From JBARDN01 sp963755705 (lineage in GTDB: Bacteria > Desulfobacterota > Binatia > Binatales > Binataceae): DNA of 64,000 bases. Below the pieces are notes generated by a model. The model searched no databases, was not told the DNA's origin, and saw nothing but the letters and a program-made list of their open reading frames with translations. The stretch is taken from assembly GCA_963755705.1 (NCBI GenBank), contig CAVWKW010000005.1, forward strand, positions 372,001 to 436,000. The letters are read 5' to 3'. The position numbers and the translations under genes are program-made. Below, in pieces: positions 33,842 through 43,177 of this stretch. How positions within the stretch are numbered: position 1 is the first letter of the stretch; the number at the start of each line of letters is the position of its first letter.

Positions 33842-35935
33842 TCAACCGAGCAGTTCGCTCTCCAGCGCCTTGAATTCCGTGATCGGCGTCGTGCAGGTGC
33901 GGTCGCGGCAGACGTACGCAGTGAGCTTGCCGTCAACCTGATTCTTTCCGCGAATCTGCTCGGGCAGAAAGCCGGCCGTGACCGCGCCCGACGGATCGGC
34001 GGCGAAAATCGAGAGGTTCGGGACATAGAGCAAACCCAAACGCTCGATCCACTCGCGAAACTCTGGCGAATCGCGCTCACCAACGATCACGACCTCGGTT
34101 GCGCCGCGATGATACAAATCAACCGCCTCGAGCATATGCGAAAACCCGAATGGCTGCTTTTCGATGAACTCGCGAAACAGCCTGAGAGCCCGCTCCGCTT
34201 CGATTCGGTACTGTTCCTCGCCGGTATACTCGAAAAGCCGCAGGAGGGCCGTTACCGCCGCGCTGTTGCCTGACGGCGTCGAGCCGTCGAAGGCCGCCTT
34301 GCTGCGCGTGATGAGCGCCTCGTGATCGTCGGAGGTGAAGTAGAACCCACCCTTGGCGCGATCGATGAACCGCTCGAGAATAACCGCGGCGAGCGTGCGC
34401 GCATGCCCGAGGTAGCGCGCGTCGAGCGAGGCTTCGTAGAGATCGATCATCGCGCCCGCGAGCAGCGCGTAATCCTCGAGATAAGCGTTGAAGCGGGCGG
34501 CGCCGTCCTTGTACGAACGCGTGAGCGCGTGACCGTCCCACATCTTGGTCATGATCAGGTCGGCCGCTCGCTGCGCGGCTTCGAGGAAGCGTGGCTCGTG
34601 AAGCGCCCGGTAGCCGACCGCAAACGCCGAGATCGTCATTGCGTTCCACGCGGTCAAAATCTTGTCGTCACGGCCCGGATGCACCCGCTTCTCGCGCGCG
34701 GCGAAGAGCTTTTCGCGAATCGTTCGCAGCGCGGTCTCGATTTCGGCATCGGACTTGTGGAACATCCGCGCCGCATCGCCGATCTCGAGCGTGCGATGCA
34801 GGATATTCTCGCCTTCGAAGTTGCCTTCGACGCTGATATCGAAATATCGCTCGGCTATTTCCGTCAGCTCCGGGCCCAGGATGTCCTCGACCTCTTCCGG
34901 TTCCCAGACAAAGAATTTCCCCTCGATGCCTTCACTGTCCGCGTCCTGGCTCGAGTAAAATCCGCCTTCCGGACTGGTCATTTCGCGCAGAATGTAGTTC
35001 AGGATATCGCGCGAGAGGTCCAAGAACTCGGGTTCGTTGAGCGCGCGCCCCGCGTCGGCGTAGAGCACCGCGAGCTGCGCGTTGTCGTAGAGCATTTTCT
35101 CGAAATGCGGCACCAGCCATCGCTCGTCAACGCTGTAGCGATGAAACCCGCCACCGATCTGATCATAAATTCCGCCGCGCGCCATCTTCCTCAGTGTATG
35201 CCGCACGATCTCGCCCATCGCTTCATCGCCTTCGCCGTCGAATACGCGAAGGAAAAGCGAGAAGACGAAAGTGTTGGGAAATTTCGGCGCGCCGCCGATC
35301 CCGCCGTTGACGCTGTCGTATGCTCCCGCCAGCGCGCGCGCAGCAACCACCGCCTGGTCGGGACGCAGCTCGCCCGCTTTGGGTTCGTATTCGGAAAGCG
35401 CGCCCAGCGCTGCGCCGAGTTTCTCGACGTTGTGCGAAACCTCGTGCGCGCCGTTGCGAAAAGCGTTGGCGACCGCGGCCAGAACCTTGGGAAAACCCGG
35501 CATCCCTTGCCGATCCTCGGGCGGCCAATAGGTGCCGCCGAAAAATGGCTTCGCATCGGGCGTCAGAAACATAGTGAGCGGCCATCCGCCGCGCCCGGTG
35601 ATCATTTGAACCGCGTCCATGTAAATCTGGTCGAGGTCGGGCCGCTCTTCGCGATCGACTTTGATCGACACGAAATTCTCGTTCATTAGCGCCGCGATCG
35701 CGTCGTTCTCAAACGACTCGCGTTCCATCACGTGGCACCAATGGCACGCCGAGTATCCGATCGAGAGCAGGATCGGCTTGTTCTCGGCCTTGGCGCGCGC
35801 AAGCGCCTCGGCGCCCCACGGGTACCAATCGACAGGATTGTGCGCATGCTGGCGCAGATAGGGACTCTGCTCGTTAATCAGGCGATTAGTTTTGCCTCGC
35901 GCGGGATGCGCGGAGTCGTCGTGATGTTCGCTCAT
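33842..35935 (-). CDS. YyaL/DUF255 thioredoxin-domain protein
   Basis: The start at 35935 gives 697 residues. The N-terminal thioredoxin-like domain (about 15-180) begins NRLINEQSPYLRQHAHNPVDWYPW and has SACHWCHVM with Cys64 and Cys67. The rest is an (alpha/alpha)6 barrel like N-acylglucosamine epimerases. These proteins are widespread (human SPATA20) and poorly characterised biochemically. It leads the minus operon with the EEP, GH172-type and histidine phosphatase genes, suggesting a sugar-related role. Confidence 0.93.
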   Translation of the reverse strand: MSEHHDDSAHPARGKTNRLINEQSPYLRQHAHNPVDWYPWGAEALARAKAENKPILLSIGYSACHWCHVMERESFENDAIAALMNENFVSIKVDREERPDLDQIYMDAVQMITGRGGWPLTMFLTPDAKPFFGGTYWPPEDRQGMPGFPKVLAAVANAFRNGAHEVSHNVEKLGAALGALSEYEPKAGELRPDQAVVAARALAGAYDSVNGGIGGAPKFPNTFVFSLFLRVFDGEGDEAMGEIVRHTLRKMARGGIYDQIGGGFHRYSVDERWLVPHFEKMLYDNAQLAVLYADAGRALNEPEFLDLSRDILNYILREMTSPEGGFYSSQDADSEGIEGKFFVWEPEEVEDILGPELTEIAERYFDISVEGNFEGENILHRTLEIGDAARMFHKSDAEIETALRTIREKLFAAREKRVHPGRDDKILTAWNAMTISAFAVGYRALHEPRFLEAAQRAADLIMTKMWDGHALTRSYKDGAARFNAYLEDYALLAGAMIDLYEASLDARYLGHARTLAAVILERFIDRAKGGFYFTSDDHEALITRSKAAFDGSTPSGNSAAVTALLRLFEYTGEEQYRIEAERALRLFREFIEKQPFGFSHMLEAVDLYHRGATEVVIVGERDSPEFREWIERLGLLYVPNLSIFAADPSGAVTAGFLPEQIRGKNQVDGKLTAYVCRDRTCTTPITEFKALESELLG

Positions 35936-36121
35936 GTGGTCCAGCTTGAATTGCAGGTTGATCGGAATGCGTGCGCGTCTTTTTCTGACGCTAGCACGCA
36001 CCTGCCGATTGCGCCACGCAATGTCAGCGCAACTCCGTTTTTTGGAACACTGGCGAAAGCCTGTGCCAACTGAGACGGCAGTATGGCGGCGATGCGCCGC
36101 CGACGGATAGAATTTCCCGCG

Positions 36122-37876
36122 ATGAGTTCCAGTCCGACCAGTCTCCGCGACCAGACCTCGTCCGCCGATACGCTCTGGCGGCGGTGGTTCTTCGCAATCC
36201 TCGCACTGTCGGCGATTTTGTTTTTCACTCGCCTGGGCGCGCGGGCGCTGTGGTCGTCGGAATTTCGATGGGCCGAGATCGCGCGCGAGATGCTCGCGAC
36301 GCGCAACTACTTCTGGCCGACCATCAACGGCCGCGTCTATTACGACAAGCCGCTCGGCTCCTACTGGCTCGTCATCTGGTCAACGTATGTGTCGGGCGGG
36401 ATGAACGAACTCGCGGCGCGATTGCCGTGCGCTATCGCCGGCGTGCTCGGCGTGGCGCTCCTGATGATGCTGGCGCGGCGTTTGTACGACTCGCGCACCG
36501 CGATCGTCGCCGACGTAATCCTCGCGACCAGCTTCAGTTTCGTGTTTTTTTCACGCAACGCCTCCGCCGATGTCGAAACGCTCACAGGCGAGCTCGCCGC
36601 ATTGTTGCTCTTTCTGAAATATGAAGAACGGCAGGACGGATGGTGGGTCGTCGGACTGTGGATCATCATGGCGCTCACGTCGCTGACCAAGGGACTGCTT
36701 GGCTTCGTTTTGCCCATCATGGTGATTGGGCTTTACTGCACACTGGCCGAGGGATGGCGCGCCTTCGGCGACGCGATCCTGCACGGCGCGATCAGCTCGC
36801 GCGTCCGATGGGTAATCGAGCGCAATCGATGGCTGTTCAACTGGAAATCTATTCCGGCGATCGTGATCGGGATCGCGCTCTACTCGTTCCCGTTCTGGTT
36901 CTCGAAGCAGGTCGAAGGCTCAGACAAGGGCCTGCAGATGGTCTGGCGCGAGAACGTGGTGCGCTTCTTCCATCCATTCGACCATCGCGGTCCAGTTTAT
37001 CTTTATGTTTACGTAATCTTCGCGCTGATGGCGCCGTGGGCGATGCTACTGCCGGCAGCTCTGGTCGAGGCGCATGAACGCCGTCGCGAACATGCCGAGC
37101 CCGCACGCAGCGATCGCTTTGCATTGGTCTATTTCTGGGCAACCTTCGTCTTTTATACGATCTCCGGATCGCGCCGCAGCTATTACATCCTGCCGATACT
37201 TCCGGCTGGCGCGTTGCTCGTCGCCAGAATCCTGGCTGGCGATATGCTCAGATCGCGATGGTCGCGAATTTTGCTCGCAATCGGTTATGGCCTGACCGCG
37301 ATCGCCACGGTTCTGGGCATCGTAGTGCTTTTGCCGCCGTCGATGATTCTGCGCGGCCAGATGGCTCTGTTCCCGGCGGCGCCCGATCGGGCGTTTTTCG
37401 CGATCGCCTGGATCGTCAGCATCGCGAGCATTGTCTATGTGCTGCGCAATTACCGGCCGGAGCGGGTCGTAGTCTCGATGGGCGTCATCGCGTATTGCGT
37501 CATGTTGTACATCTATGTGTTAGCGATGCCCGCGGTAGACGCGTACCGCGGGGAAAAACCGTTTGGGCTGCAAACCCTGCAACTCTTGCGCGGCGACACC
37601 AGTCATCTGGTGCTTTTTCGGACCGAAGGACCGCTGTTCTATTTAAATCCCCCAGCTCCGCTGCCCGAGTTCGACCATCCGGAGGATTTGAAGAGCGCCT
37701 TGGCAAGCGACGATGTTCGCTGGATAATCGTTCGCCGCCGCGACCTTTCATCGCTTGGACTCACAGCGACGGAGCTTCTGCACGAAGCGTCATTCCCGTG
37801 GGAAACTCCGGAACAGGTCCGTAATAAAGTGGTACTACTTAAAGTCAGCGCGGCGCCGGGTTCCGGTGGAAAATAG
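36122..37876 (+). CDS. GT39/ArnT-like polytopic glycosyltransferase
   Basis: ATG 36122 gives 584 residues with about eleven hydrophobic helices and a C-terminal soluble domain (about 500-584, SALASDDVRWIIVRRRDL). The first periplasmic loop reads ALWSSEFRWAEIAREMLATR and INGRVYYDKPLGSYWL, the layout of ArnT/GT39 enzymes that use polyprenyl-linked sugars. The usual DE-x-RYAEI has Ser in place of the first Asp. An upstream ATG at 36083 in frame is possible. It is convergent with dnaN (gap of 6 bases). Confidence 0.85.
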   Translation: MSSSPTSLRDQTSSADTLWRRWFFAILALSAILFFTRLGARALWSSEFRWAEIAREMLATRNYFWPTINGRVYYDKPLGSYWLVIWSTYVSGGMNELAARLPCAIAGVLGVALLMMLARRLYDSRTAIVADVILATSFSFVFFSRNASADVETLTGELAALLLFLKYEERQDGWWVVGLWIIMALTSLTKGLLGFVLPIMVIGLYCTLAEGWRAFGDAILHGAISSRVRWVIERNRWLFNWKSIPAIVIGIALYSFPFWFSKQVEGSDKGLQMVWRENVVRFFHPFDHRGPVYLYVYVIFALMAPWAMLLPAALVEAHERRREHAEPARSDRFALVYFWATFVFYTISGSRRSYYILPILPAGALLVARILAGDMLRSRWSRILLAIGYGLTAIATVLGIVVLLPPSMILRGQMALFPAAPDRAFFAIAWIVSIASIVYVLRNYRPERVVVSMGVIAYCVMLYIYVLAMPAVDAYRGEKPFGLQTLQLLRGDTSHLVLFRTEGPLFYLNPPAPLPEFDHPEDLKSALASDDVRWIIVRRRDLSSLGLTATELLHEASFPWETPEQVRNKVVLLKVSAAPGSGGK

Positions 37877-37882
37877 CCCGCG

Positions 37883-39025
37883 CTACAGGCGCATCGGCAT
37901 CACGACGTAGGTGAATTTCGTGTCGGCTTCGGTTCGCACAACGCCGGGGCTTACGTCGTCGCTGAGTCCAAGCTCGACTTTGTTGCCAGAGGGGATCACG
38001 CCGAGCACCTCGCGCAGATAGTTGGCGTTGAATCCGATCGCGAACTCTTCGCCTCTAAAGTCAACGTCGAGTGACTCGCTCGCCTCACCCATCTCCGGAC
38101 TGGTCGATGAAACTGTCAGGCTGCCGGAGGTGAGCGCGAACTTAACGCCGTGATATCGCTCATTCGAGAAAATCGCCGCCCGCTTTATCGCCGCGAATAG
38201 CGCGTCGCGATCAACCGCGATCGCATGCTTCGATTCTTTCGGAATCACTCCGCGATAGTCGGGGAACTCGCCCTCGACCAGCCGCATCGAGACTTCGGTC
38301 GAGCCGCGCTTCATGTAGGCAAGCTGGCCGTCGAGCGAAAGTTTCACGTCCTGATCGCCGGTCTGATCCAGAATCTTGCGCAGTTCCTGCAAACCTTTGC
38401 GCGGGATTATCGCGCCGCCTTCCATGGTGAATCCGGGAGCTTCACGTTCGACCATCGACAGGCGATGCCCATCAGTCGCGACCATCCGCACTCCTCCTGG
38501 CCCCGCAGCTTCAAGATAGACGCCGCTTAAGTTGTAGCGCGCTTCATCAGGGCTGACGGAGAAGACCGTTTTGTCGATCATCGAAGCCAGCACGGTCGAG
38601 GCGATTCCAAGTTCGGCCTTGAGCACTTTTTTGGCCGCGGCATTCTCAGGTTTCGCGGTGCTCTGGCTCGGCATCGCGGGGAACGAGCGCGGATCGAGGC
38701 CCATCATTTTGAACTTAGCGCGCCCGCATTTGAGCTCGACCCAATCATTGTCGAGCGTGTCGAGCTTGACCTCGTCGCCCTCGGCCTCGCGCACGATTTC
38801 GAAAAGTTTTCGCGCGTTGAGCGTGATGCTCTTGTCCTTGGCAGTGCGCGCCGCGATTTCGGTACAGATTCCGACTTCCAGATCGGTTGCGCTGAGCCGC
38901 AGGCTTCCGCTTCCTGGTTCCAGAAGAACGTGCCCGAGAATCGGCACCGTTGTCCGTCGTTCGACGATCCCCTGCATCATCGCAAGCGCGGTCTGCAAAG
39001 CTGCGCGGTCGATTACCAATCCCAT
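37883..39025 (-). CDS. dnaN: DNA polymerase III sliding clamp (beta subunit)
   Basis: The 380-residue protein has the three-domain clamp plan. It starts MGLVIDRAALQTALAMMQGIVERRTTVPIL, contains the domain-two and domain-three blocks FSVSPDEARYNLSGVYLE, ATDGHRLSMVERE, FPDYRGVIPKE and FNANYLREVL, and ends TKFTYVVMPMRL. As a ring dimer it tethers polymerase III to DNA. It lies downstream of dnaA in the same direction, 235 bases away, the ancestral dnaA-dnaN order. recF and gyrB do not follow. Confidence 0.98.
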   Translation of the reverse strand: MGLVIDRAALQTALAMMQGIVERRTTVPILGHVLLEPGSGSLRLSATDLEVGICTEIAARTAKDKSITLNARKLFEIVREAEGDEVKLDTLDNDWVELKCGRAKFKMMGLDPRSFPAMPSQSTAKPENAAAKKVLKAELGIASTVLASMIDKTVFSVSPDEARYNLSGVYLEAAGPGGVRMVATDGHRLSMVEREAPGFTMEGGAIIPRKGLQELRKILDQTGDQDVKLSLDGQLAYMKRGSTEVSMRLVEGEFPDYRGVIPKESKHAIAVDRDALFAAIKRAAIFSNERYHGVKFALTSGSLTVSSTSPEMGEASESLDVDFRGEEFAIGFNANYLREVLGVIPSGNKVELGLSDDVSPGVVRTEADTKFTYVVMPMRL

Positions 39026-39260
39026 GAACTATCCGTCCTGCCTGCTATTCTTCTTAAGAGATCTTAAATTAAAAGATCAGTAAAACCCGTAGAGGGTGTT
39101 GATTTGTTGAGTACTCCATCAAGTGCCTGATTTTCAACGTGAATCGTGATGGTACAAGTTGTCAGCGGTTTACCGTCTCGATCCCTGCGATCCTCGCCTG
39201 ACCGATGCCGACCAGGTTTTGAGCCAAGTTATCCAGAAGCGCTCCACAAGCTTCTCCACA
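39026..39260. other. dnaA-dnaN spacer with DnaA-box-like sites
   Basis: The spacer holds TTATCCAGA at 39229-39237 and TTCTCCACA at 39252-39260, each one base from the DnaA consensus TTATCCACA, and an AT-rich patch at 39050-39080. It may form part of a bipartite origin or act in dnaN control. Confidence 0.45.
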
Positions 39261-40664
39261 TCAGGCCGCATTAGCGCGGATCGCTTTTAGATCGCGTTCG
39301 ATCTTCTCGATCGAGAGCCGAAACGCCGAGTCGTTGGTCACCCGGCGCTGAATCAGGTTGTGCGCATGGATCACCGTCGAATGGTCGCGGCCGAACGCCT
39401 CTCCGATAACTGGAAACGAGCTGGCGGTCAGCTTGCGGCACAGGTACATCGCGACTTGCCGGCAGAAGGCGATGTGCTGGGTTCGTTTTTTCGATTTGAG
39501 GTCGATCAGCCGGATATGAAAGAAATCTGAAACCGTTTTCTGAATCATTTCGACGTCGGGCTTGGCTTCGTGATTGCGGATCAGATCGTGCAGCGCCTGC
39601 CGCGCGAAGTCCAGGGTGATCGCAGACTTGCTGAGCGACGCCAGCGCTCCGAGCCGGGTCAGGCATCCTTCGAGCTCGCGCACGTTGGACTGGATACTCT
39701 GCGCGATATACAGCGCGACATCCTGCGCGAGGCGAAGATTATCCAGCGCAGCCTTCTTTTGCACGATCGCGACCCGAGTCTCGAGGTCGGGCGGCGCTAT
39801 ATCGGCGATAAGTCCCGATTCGAACCGGTTGCGCAGGCGTTCTTCGAGCCCCGGAATCTCGCGCGGCACTTTGTCCGAGGTCAGGATGATCTGATGCCGG
39901 TCGGCGTGCAGCGAATTGAACGTATGAAAGAATTCTTCCTGAGTACGCTCGCGGCCCGCCAGAAACTGGATGTCGTCCAGGATGAGCGCATCGACCAGCC
40001 GGAACTTTTCGCGAAACTCGTTCATCCGGTCTCGCCGGATCGAGCCGATAAGCTCGTTCATGAAAACTTCCGCCGGCATGAACAGCACTTTGCGCGGCCG
40101 ATCTCCGCTGCCGTAAATGTGATGCCCGATCGCGGTTACGAGATGGGTCTTGCCCAGGCCGACTCCGCCATAGATGAAAAGCGGGTTGTACTTGTCGCCC
40201 GGCTGATTGGCCACCGCCAGGGCGGCCGCATGTGCGAATTGATTGGCTGAGCCAACCACGAACTCCGCCAATGTATAACGCGGGTTCAGATGTGGATGGC
40301 GCTCCGCGCGGGGCGGTTCCGTCGTGGCCGGCGTCTTCGCAGCATGATGGCCGTTGCCATTGCTGTTGGCGTGCCCGTTCAGATTGCCATTACCGTTGCT
40401 GCGCGGTGTCGCGGACACACCGGCGCTCTCGCCCAAAGTCAGCTTGACCTCGACCGGTTCGCCGGCCTCTTCCGAGAGCGACTTCTGCAGCATCGGCAGG
40501 TAGCGTTCGTTAACCCAGTCGCGGAAGAACCGATTGGGCGCCTCGATCGTAACTGTTCGGCCTTGTTGTCCGACAAAGCTCAGCGGTCCGATCCAGGTTT
40601 CAAATCCGACTTGTCCCAGTTCTTCACGCAAGCGGTCATTGGCTTTGCGCCATAACCCATTCAT
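39261..40664 (-). CDS. dnaA: Chromosomal replication initiator protein DnaA
   Basis: The 467 residues show all four domains. Domain I is at 1-80 (FETWIGPLSFVG). A Gly/Asn-rich linker covers about 85-125 (SNGNGNLNGHANSNGNGHH). The AAA+ domain has Walker A GGVGLGKT at 166-173 and LILDDIQFLAG. Domain IV has the DnaA-box-binding signature FGRDHSTVIHAH near the end. It binds DnaA boxes and opens oriC. A DnaA-box cluster lies immediately upstream of its start, which would allow autoregulation. Confidence 0.98.
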   Translation of the reverse strand: MNGLWRKANDRLREELGQVGFETWIGPLSFVGQQGRTVTIEAPNRFFRDWVNERYLPMLQKSLSEEAGEPVEVKLTLGESAGVSATPRSNGNGNLNGHANSNGNGHHAAKTPATTEPPRAERHPHLNPRYTLAEFVVGSANQFAHAAALAVANQPGDKYNPLFIYGGVGLGKTHLVTAIGHHIYGSGDRPRKVLFMPAEVFMNELIGSIRRDRMNEFREKFRLVDALILDDIQFLAGRERTQEEFFHTFNSLHADRHQIILTSDKVPREIPGLEERLRNRFESGLIADIAPPDLETRVAIVQKKAALDNLRLAQDVALYIAQSIQSNVRELEGCLTRLGALASLSKSAITLDFARQALHDLIRNHEAKPDVEMIQKTVSDFFHIRLIDLKSKKRTQHIAFCRQVAMYLCRKLTASSFPVIGEAFGRDHSTVIHAHNLIQRRVTNDSAFRLSIEKIERDLKAIRANAA

Positions 40665-41245
40665 TCATTCTCCTCCCCGATTTCCCGAGCCGTCGAAATC
40701 CACGGTCCGGATTCGACCACAGCTCGCAACCCGCGATCATTTCTGCACAAGCTTGTCCACATCTGTGGATAAGCACTGTTTTGGTCCGTCCTGAAAGCAG
40801 ATTTGGGCCGGGTAACACCCGGCTATCAACTCGCTGGTGCGGTTTACGGTTCTGTCAGCTTCTGAATTCTCTGGAACAACAACGGCAAAGTGCGTGCGCT
40901 TTCGAGCCATCGATGATCACGAAGGTCGCCAAAACTTTCGCTTCGAAAAGATGTGCGTGAAGAAAAGTCTCGCGGCCAAGGCAACGTGATAAACTCTTTT
41001 CCGATTACTGACAAGTGCGAGCGCGCAGAATCACGTATCATATCGGATCGAAAAGGAAAATTTTGTGATCGACTTGATGTCACCGTTTCGCGCAAATTCA
41101 CGCATCGATCGTTCGATCCAGCACGATGGCTCCTGGAGCCATTACAGTCGATCACAAATTTCTTCGCACGCGCGTATTGAGAGCGCGCCGATGCGCGTTT
41201 GACTGCATCGGCGAGCGATGTTAGCTGGCGACTCACAGGACACGA
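40665..41245. other. Probable oriC / dnaA-hemL intergenic region
   Basis: This 581-base divergent gap upstream of dnaA has a perfect DnaA box TTATCCACA on the minus strand at 40764-40772 and a one-mismatch box TTGTCCACA at 40753-40761 only two bases away, facing each other. A weaker TTCTGCACA lies at 40741-40749. Further on is an AT-richer stretch (40980-41165). Inverted copies of TTTGTGATCGACT occur at 41062-41074 and 41146-41158, and a 17-base palindrome ATGGCTCC-T-GGAGCCAT sits between them at 41126-41142. Position beside dnaA and the boxes make it the best oriC candidate; the hemL promoter must also lie here. Confidence 0.7.
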
Positions 41246-42544
41246 TTGATGATCTCTGATAAAAAATCACGCGACTTGCTCGCTCGTGCACAGAGAATAA
41301 TTCCCGGCGCGGTGAATTCTCCGGTGCGCGCATGGAAGGCCGTCGGCGGTTCGCCCCGGTTCATCGCGCGCGCAAGCGGCGTATACCTTTTCGATGCCGA
41401 CGGCAATCAATTATTTGATTACGTGGGCTCCTACGGTCCCGCCATCGCAGGCCACGCGCATCCCGCCGTAATCGAAGCGATTACGAAACAAGCGCGCGAC
41501 GGTTTGGGCTTTGGCGCCTCGACCGAACTCGAGGTCGAACTCGCGGAGATCATAACTTCGGCGATCGCAATCGCGGAAAAAGTCCGCCTCGTCAGCTCCG
41601 GCACCGAAGCCGGCATGACTGCGCTGAGGATCGCGCGCGCAGCAACCGGTCGTCCGGCGATAATCAAGTTCGACGGATGCTACCACGGGCATAGCGACTC
41701 GATGCTGGTGCGGGCGGGTTCGGGAGGCATGACACTCGGCGTGCCAGACAGCGCGGGCGTACCGGCGGAGTTGGCCGCGCTCACGATGGTGGCGATTTAT
41801 AACTCGATCGAGAGCGTCGAGGAACTCTTTAGCCATAATCCAAATCGAATCGCGGCGGTAATTGTCGAGCCGATTGCGGCGAACATGGGGGTGGTGCTTC
41901 CCGAGAGCGGATTTCTGAAAGCGCTCGAACGGGCCGCGCATCGAAACGGCGCACTGCTGATCTGTGACGAGGTTATAACTGGCTTTCGTCTTAGCTTCGG
42001 TTCCGCGAGCGAAAAACTTGGGCTTGCCCCCGATCTGATCATGCTTGGAAAAATAATTGGCGGTGGATTGCCGGTCGGCGCGGTCGCTGGATCGGCAAAG
42101 CTAATGGATCTTCTCGCACCGGAGGGGCCGGTCTATCAGGCGGGGACGCTATCGGGAAATCCGCTTTCGGTGCGCGCGGGGATCGAGACGCTGAAGCTGC
42201 TCGAGGAGCCGGGCTTTTATGAGCGGCTCGACGCCGCGGGCGCGCGACTGGAGGCGGGGCTTCGCGATGCTCTTGTGCGCTGCGAAGAGCGTGGATGCGT
42301 CAATCGTGCGGGATCGTTGCTGACAATGTTTCTGGGTCCGATGCAGGTCCGCAACGCAAACGAAGCGCGAGCGGCTGACGCAGCCAAGTTCGCGCGATTC
42401 TTTCATGCGATGCTCGAACGAGGCGTCAATATCCCGCCGTCGCAGTTCGAGGCGCTATTCGTTTCATCCGCGCACAGCGACGCGGATATCGATGCGACCG
42501 TGGCGGCGGCGCACGAGGCGCTCGATATCGCCGCGCGGGGCTAG
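41246..42544 (+). CDS. hemL: Glutamate-1-semialdehyde 2,1-aminomutase
   Basis: This PLP enzyme makes 5-aminolevulinate in the C5 tetrapyrrole pathway. The 432 residues include IIPGAVNSPVRAW at the start, LVSSGTEAGMTALRIAR, KFDGCYHGHSDSMLV, LICDEVITGFR (PLP-ring Asp) and MLGKIIGGGLPVGA with the Schiff-base Lys269. Several features are specific to GSAM rather than other class III aminotransferases, notably SPVRAW and GCYHGH. Either of two adjacent ATGs (41246, 41249) could be the start. It precedes the F0 genes by six bases and may share their transcript. Confidence 0.96.
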   Translation: MMISDKKSRDLLARAQRIIPGAVNSPVRAWKAVGGSPRFIARASGVYLFDADGNQLFDYVGSYGPAIAGHAHPAVIEAITKQARDGLGFGASTELEVELAEIITSAIAIAEKVRLVSSGTEAGMTALRIARAATGRPAIIKFDGCYHGHSDSMLVRAGSGGMTLGVPDSAGVPAELAALTMVAIYNSIESVEELFSHNPNRIAAVIVEPIAANMGVVLPESGFLKALERAAHRNGALLICDEVITGFRLSFGSASEKLGLAPDLIMLGKIIGGGLPVGAVAGSAKLMDLLAPEGPVYQAGTLSGNPLSVRAGIETLKLLEEPGFYERLDAAGARLEAGLRDALVRCEERGCVNRAGSLLTMFLGPMQVRNANEARAADAAKFARFFHAMLERGVNIPPSQFEALFVSSAHSDADIDATVAAAHEALDIAARG

Positions 42545-42549
42545 CAACG

Positions 42550-42765
42550 ATGCAGTGGACGGCGGGCAAGGCGGCGCGTTTCATGGCGATCGGATTCGAG
42601 TTTTCGGGTCCTATCATCGCGGGCGCCGTGGTCGGCCATTATCTCGATCTCTATTTTCATACCGATCCATGGTTGACGTTCGCTCTATTCATGGCCGGGC
42701 TCGGGCTCGGCTTCTACCGGCTGATTCGCGAGTTGCAGCTGGCGCAGCGGACACTTGGGCAATGA
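42550..42765 (+). CDS. AtpZ/AtpI-like small membrane protein
   Basis: The 71-residue protein has two hydrophobic helices separated by a short loop, with FEFSGPIIAGAVVGHYLDLYF and WLTFALFMAGLGLGFY. This G..G..ld..f..P......G...G pattern is that of AtpZ-type proteins encoded at the head of F-ATPase clusters, linked to Mg or Ca handling or ring assembly. Its stop overlaps the next start (ATGA). Confidence 0.78.
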   Translation: MQWTAGKAARFMAIGFEFSGPIIAGAVVGHYLDLYFHTDPWLTFALFMAGLGLGFYRLIRELQLAQRTLGQ

Positions 42766-43154
42766 AGTTCGGTTGGGCGGTTCCGAGTATCACGGCGATT
42801 CAGCGGACCAATGTTTTGCTGGTCGCGCTTACCGCGGCGACGCTCGCTTACTTTGTGTTGACCAGCGCCGCGATCGGATGCATGCTCGGCGGCGCGGTCG
42901 TGATCGCGAATCTGTGGGTCCTCGCGGCGCTTGGGCGTCTGGTTCTGGCCGCCGCCGGCGCGGGAATTTCCGGCAACGCAGCGCGCCTGGGCGCCGCCGC
43001 GATACCGCTCAAACTGCTCATCGTGGTCGGAATCGTGTACCTGGCTTTCACGCGCGCACATATCGACGGACTTGGCTTCGGTTTCGGTGTCTTGACTCAG
43101 TTGGCCGCGATCATTATTGAAACCGGACGAGCTTCGCTCGCCGGCACCGCCTGA
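42762..43154 (+). CDS. atpI: ATP synthase subunit I-like protein
   Basis: ATG 42762 overlaps the previous stop. The 130-residue protein has four hydrophobic helices, the pattern of AtpI proteins that help assemble the c-ring. Sequence conservation in this family is low, and the assignment rests on position between the AtpZ-like gene and atpB and on the helix pattern. Confidence 0.75.
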   Translation: MKFGWAVPSITAIQRTNVLLVALTAATLAYFVLTSAAIGCMLGGAVVIANLWVLAALGRLVLAAAGAGISGNAARLGAAAIPLKLLIVVGIVYLAFTRAHIDGLGFGFGVLTQLAAIIIETGRASLAGTA

Positions 43155-43177
43155 GCGGACGCGCACGGAGAATTCCT

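Noticed and set aside
34322..35689. Long open frame on the plus strand inside the YyaL-like gene
   Set aside because: Antisense shadow of a well-conserved gene; composition follows the high-GC third positions of the true gene.
40953..41180. 75-codon open frame in the oriC region
   Set aside because: No ribosome site, no similarity, and it covers the inverted repeat and palindrome of the putative origin.
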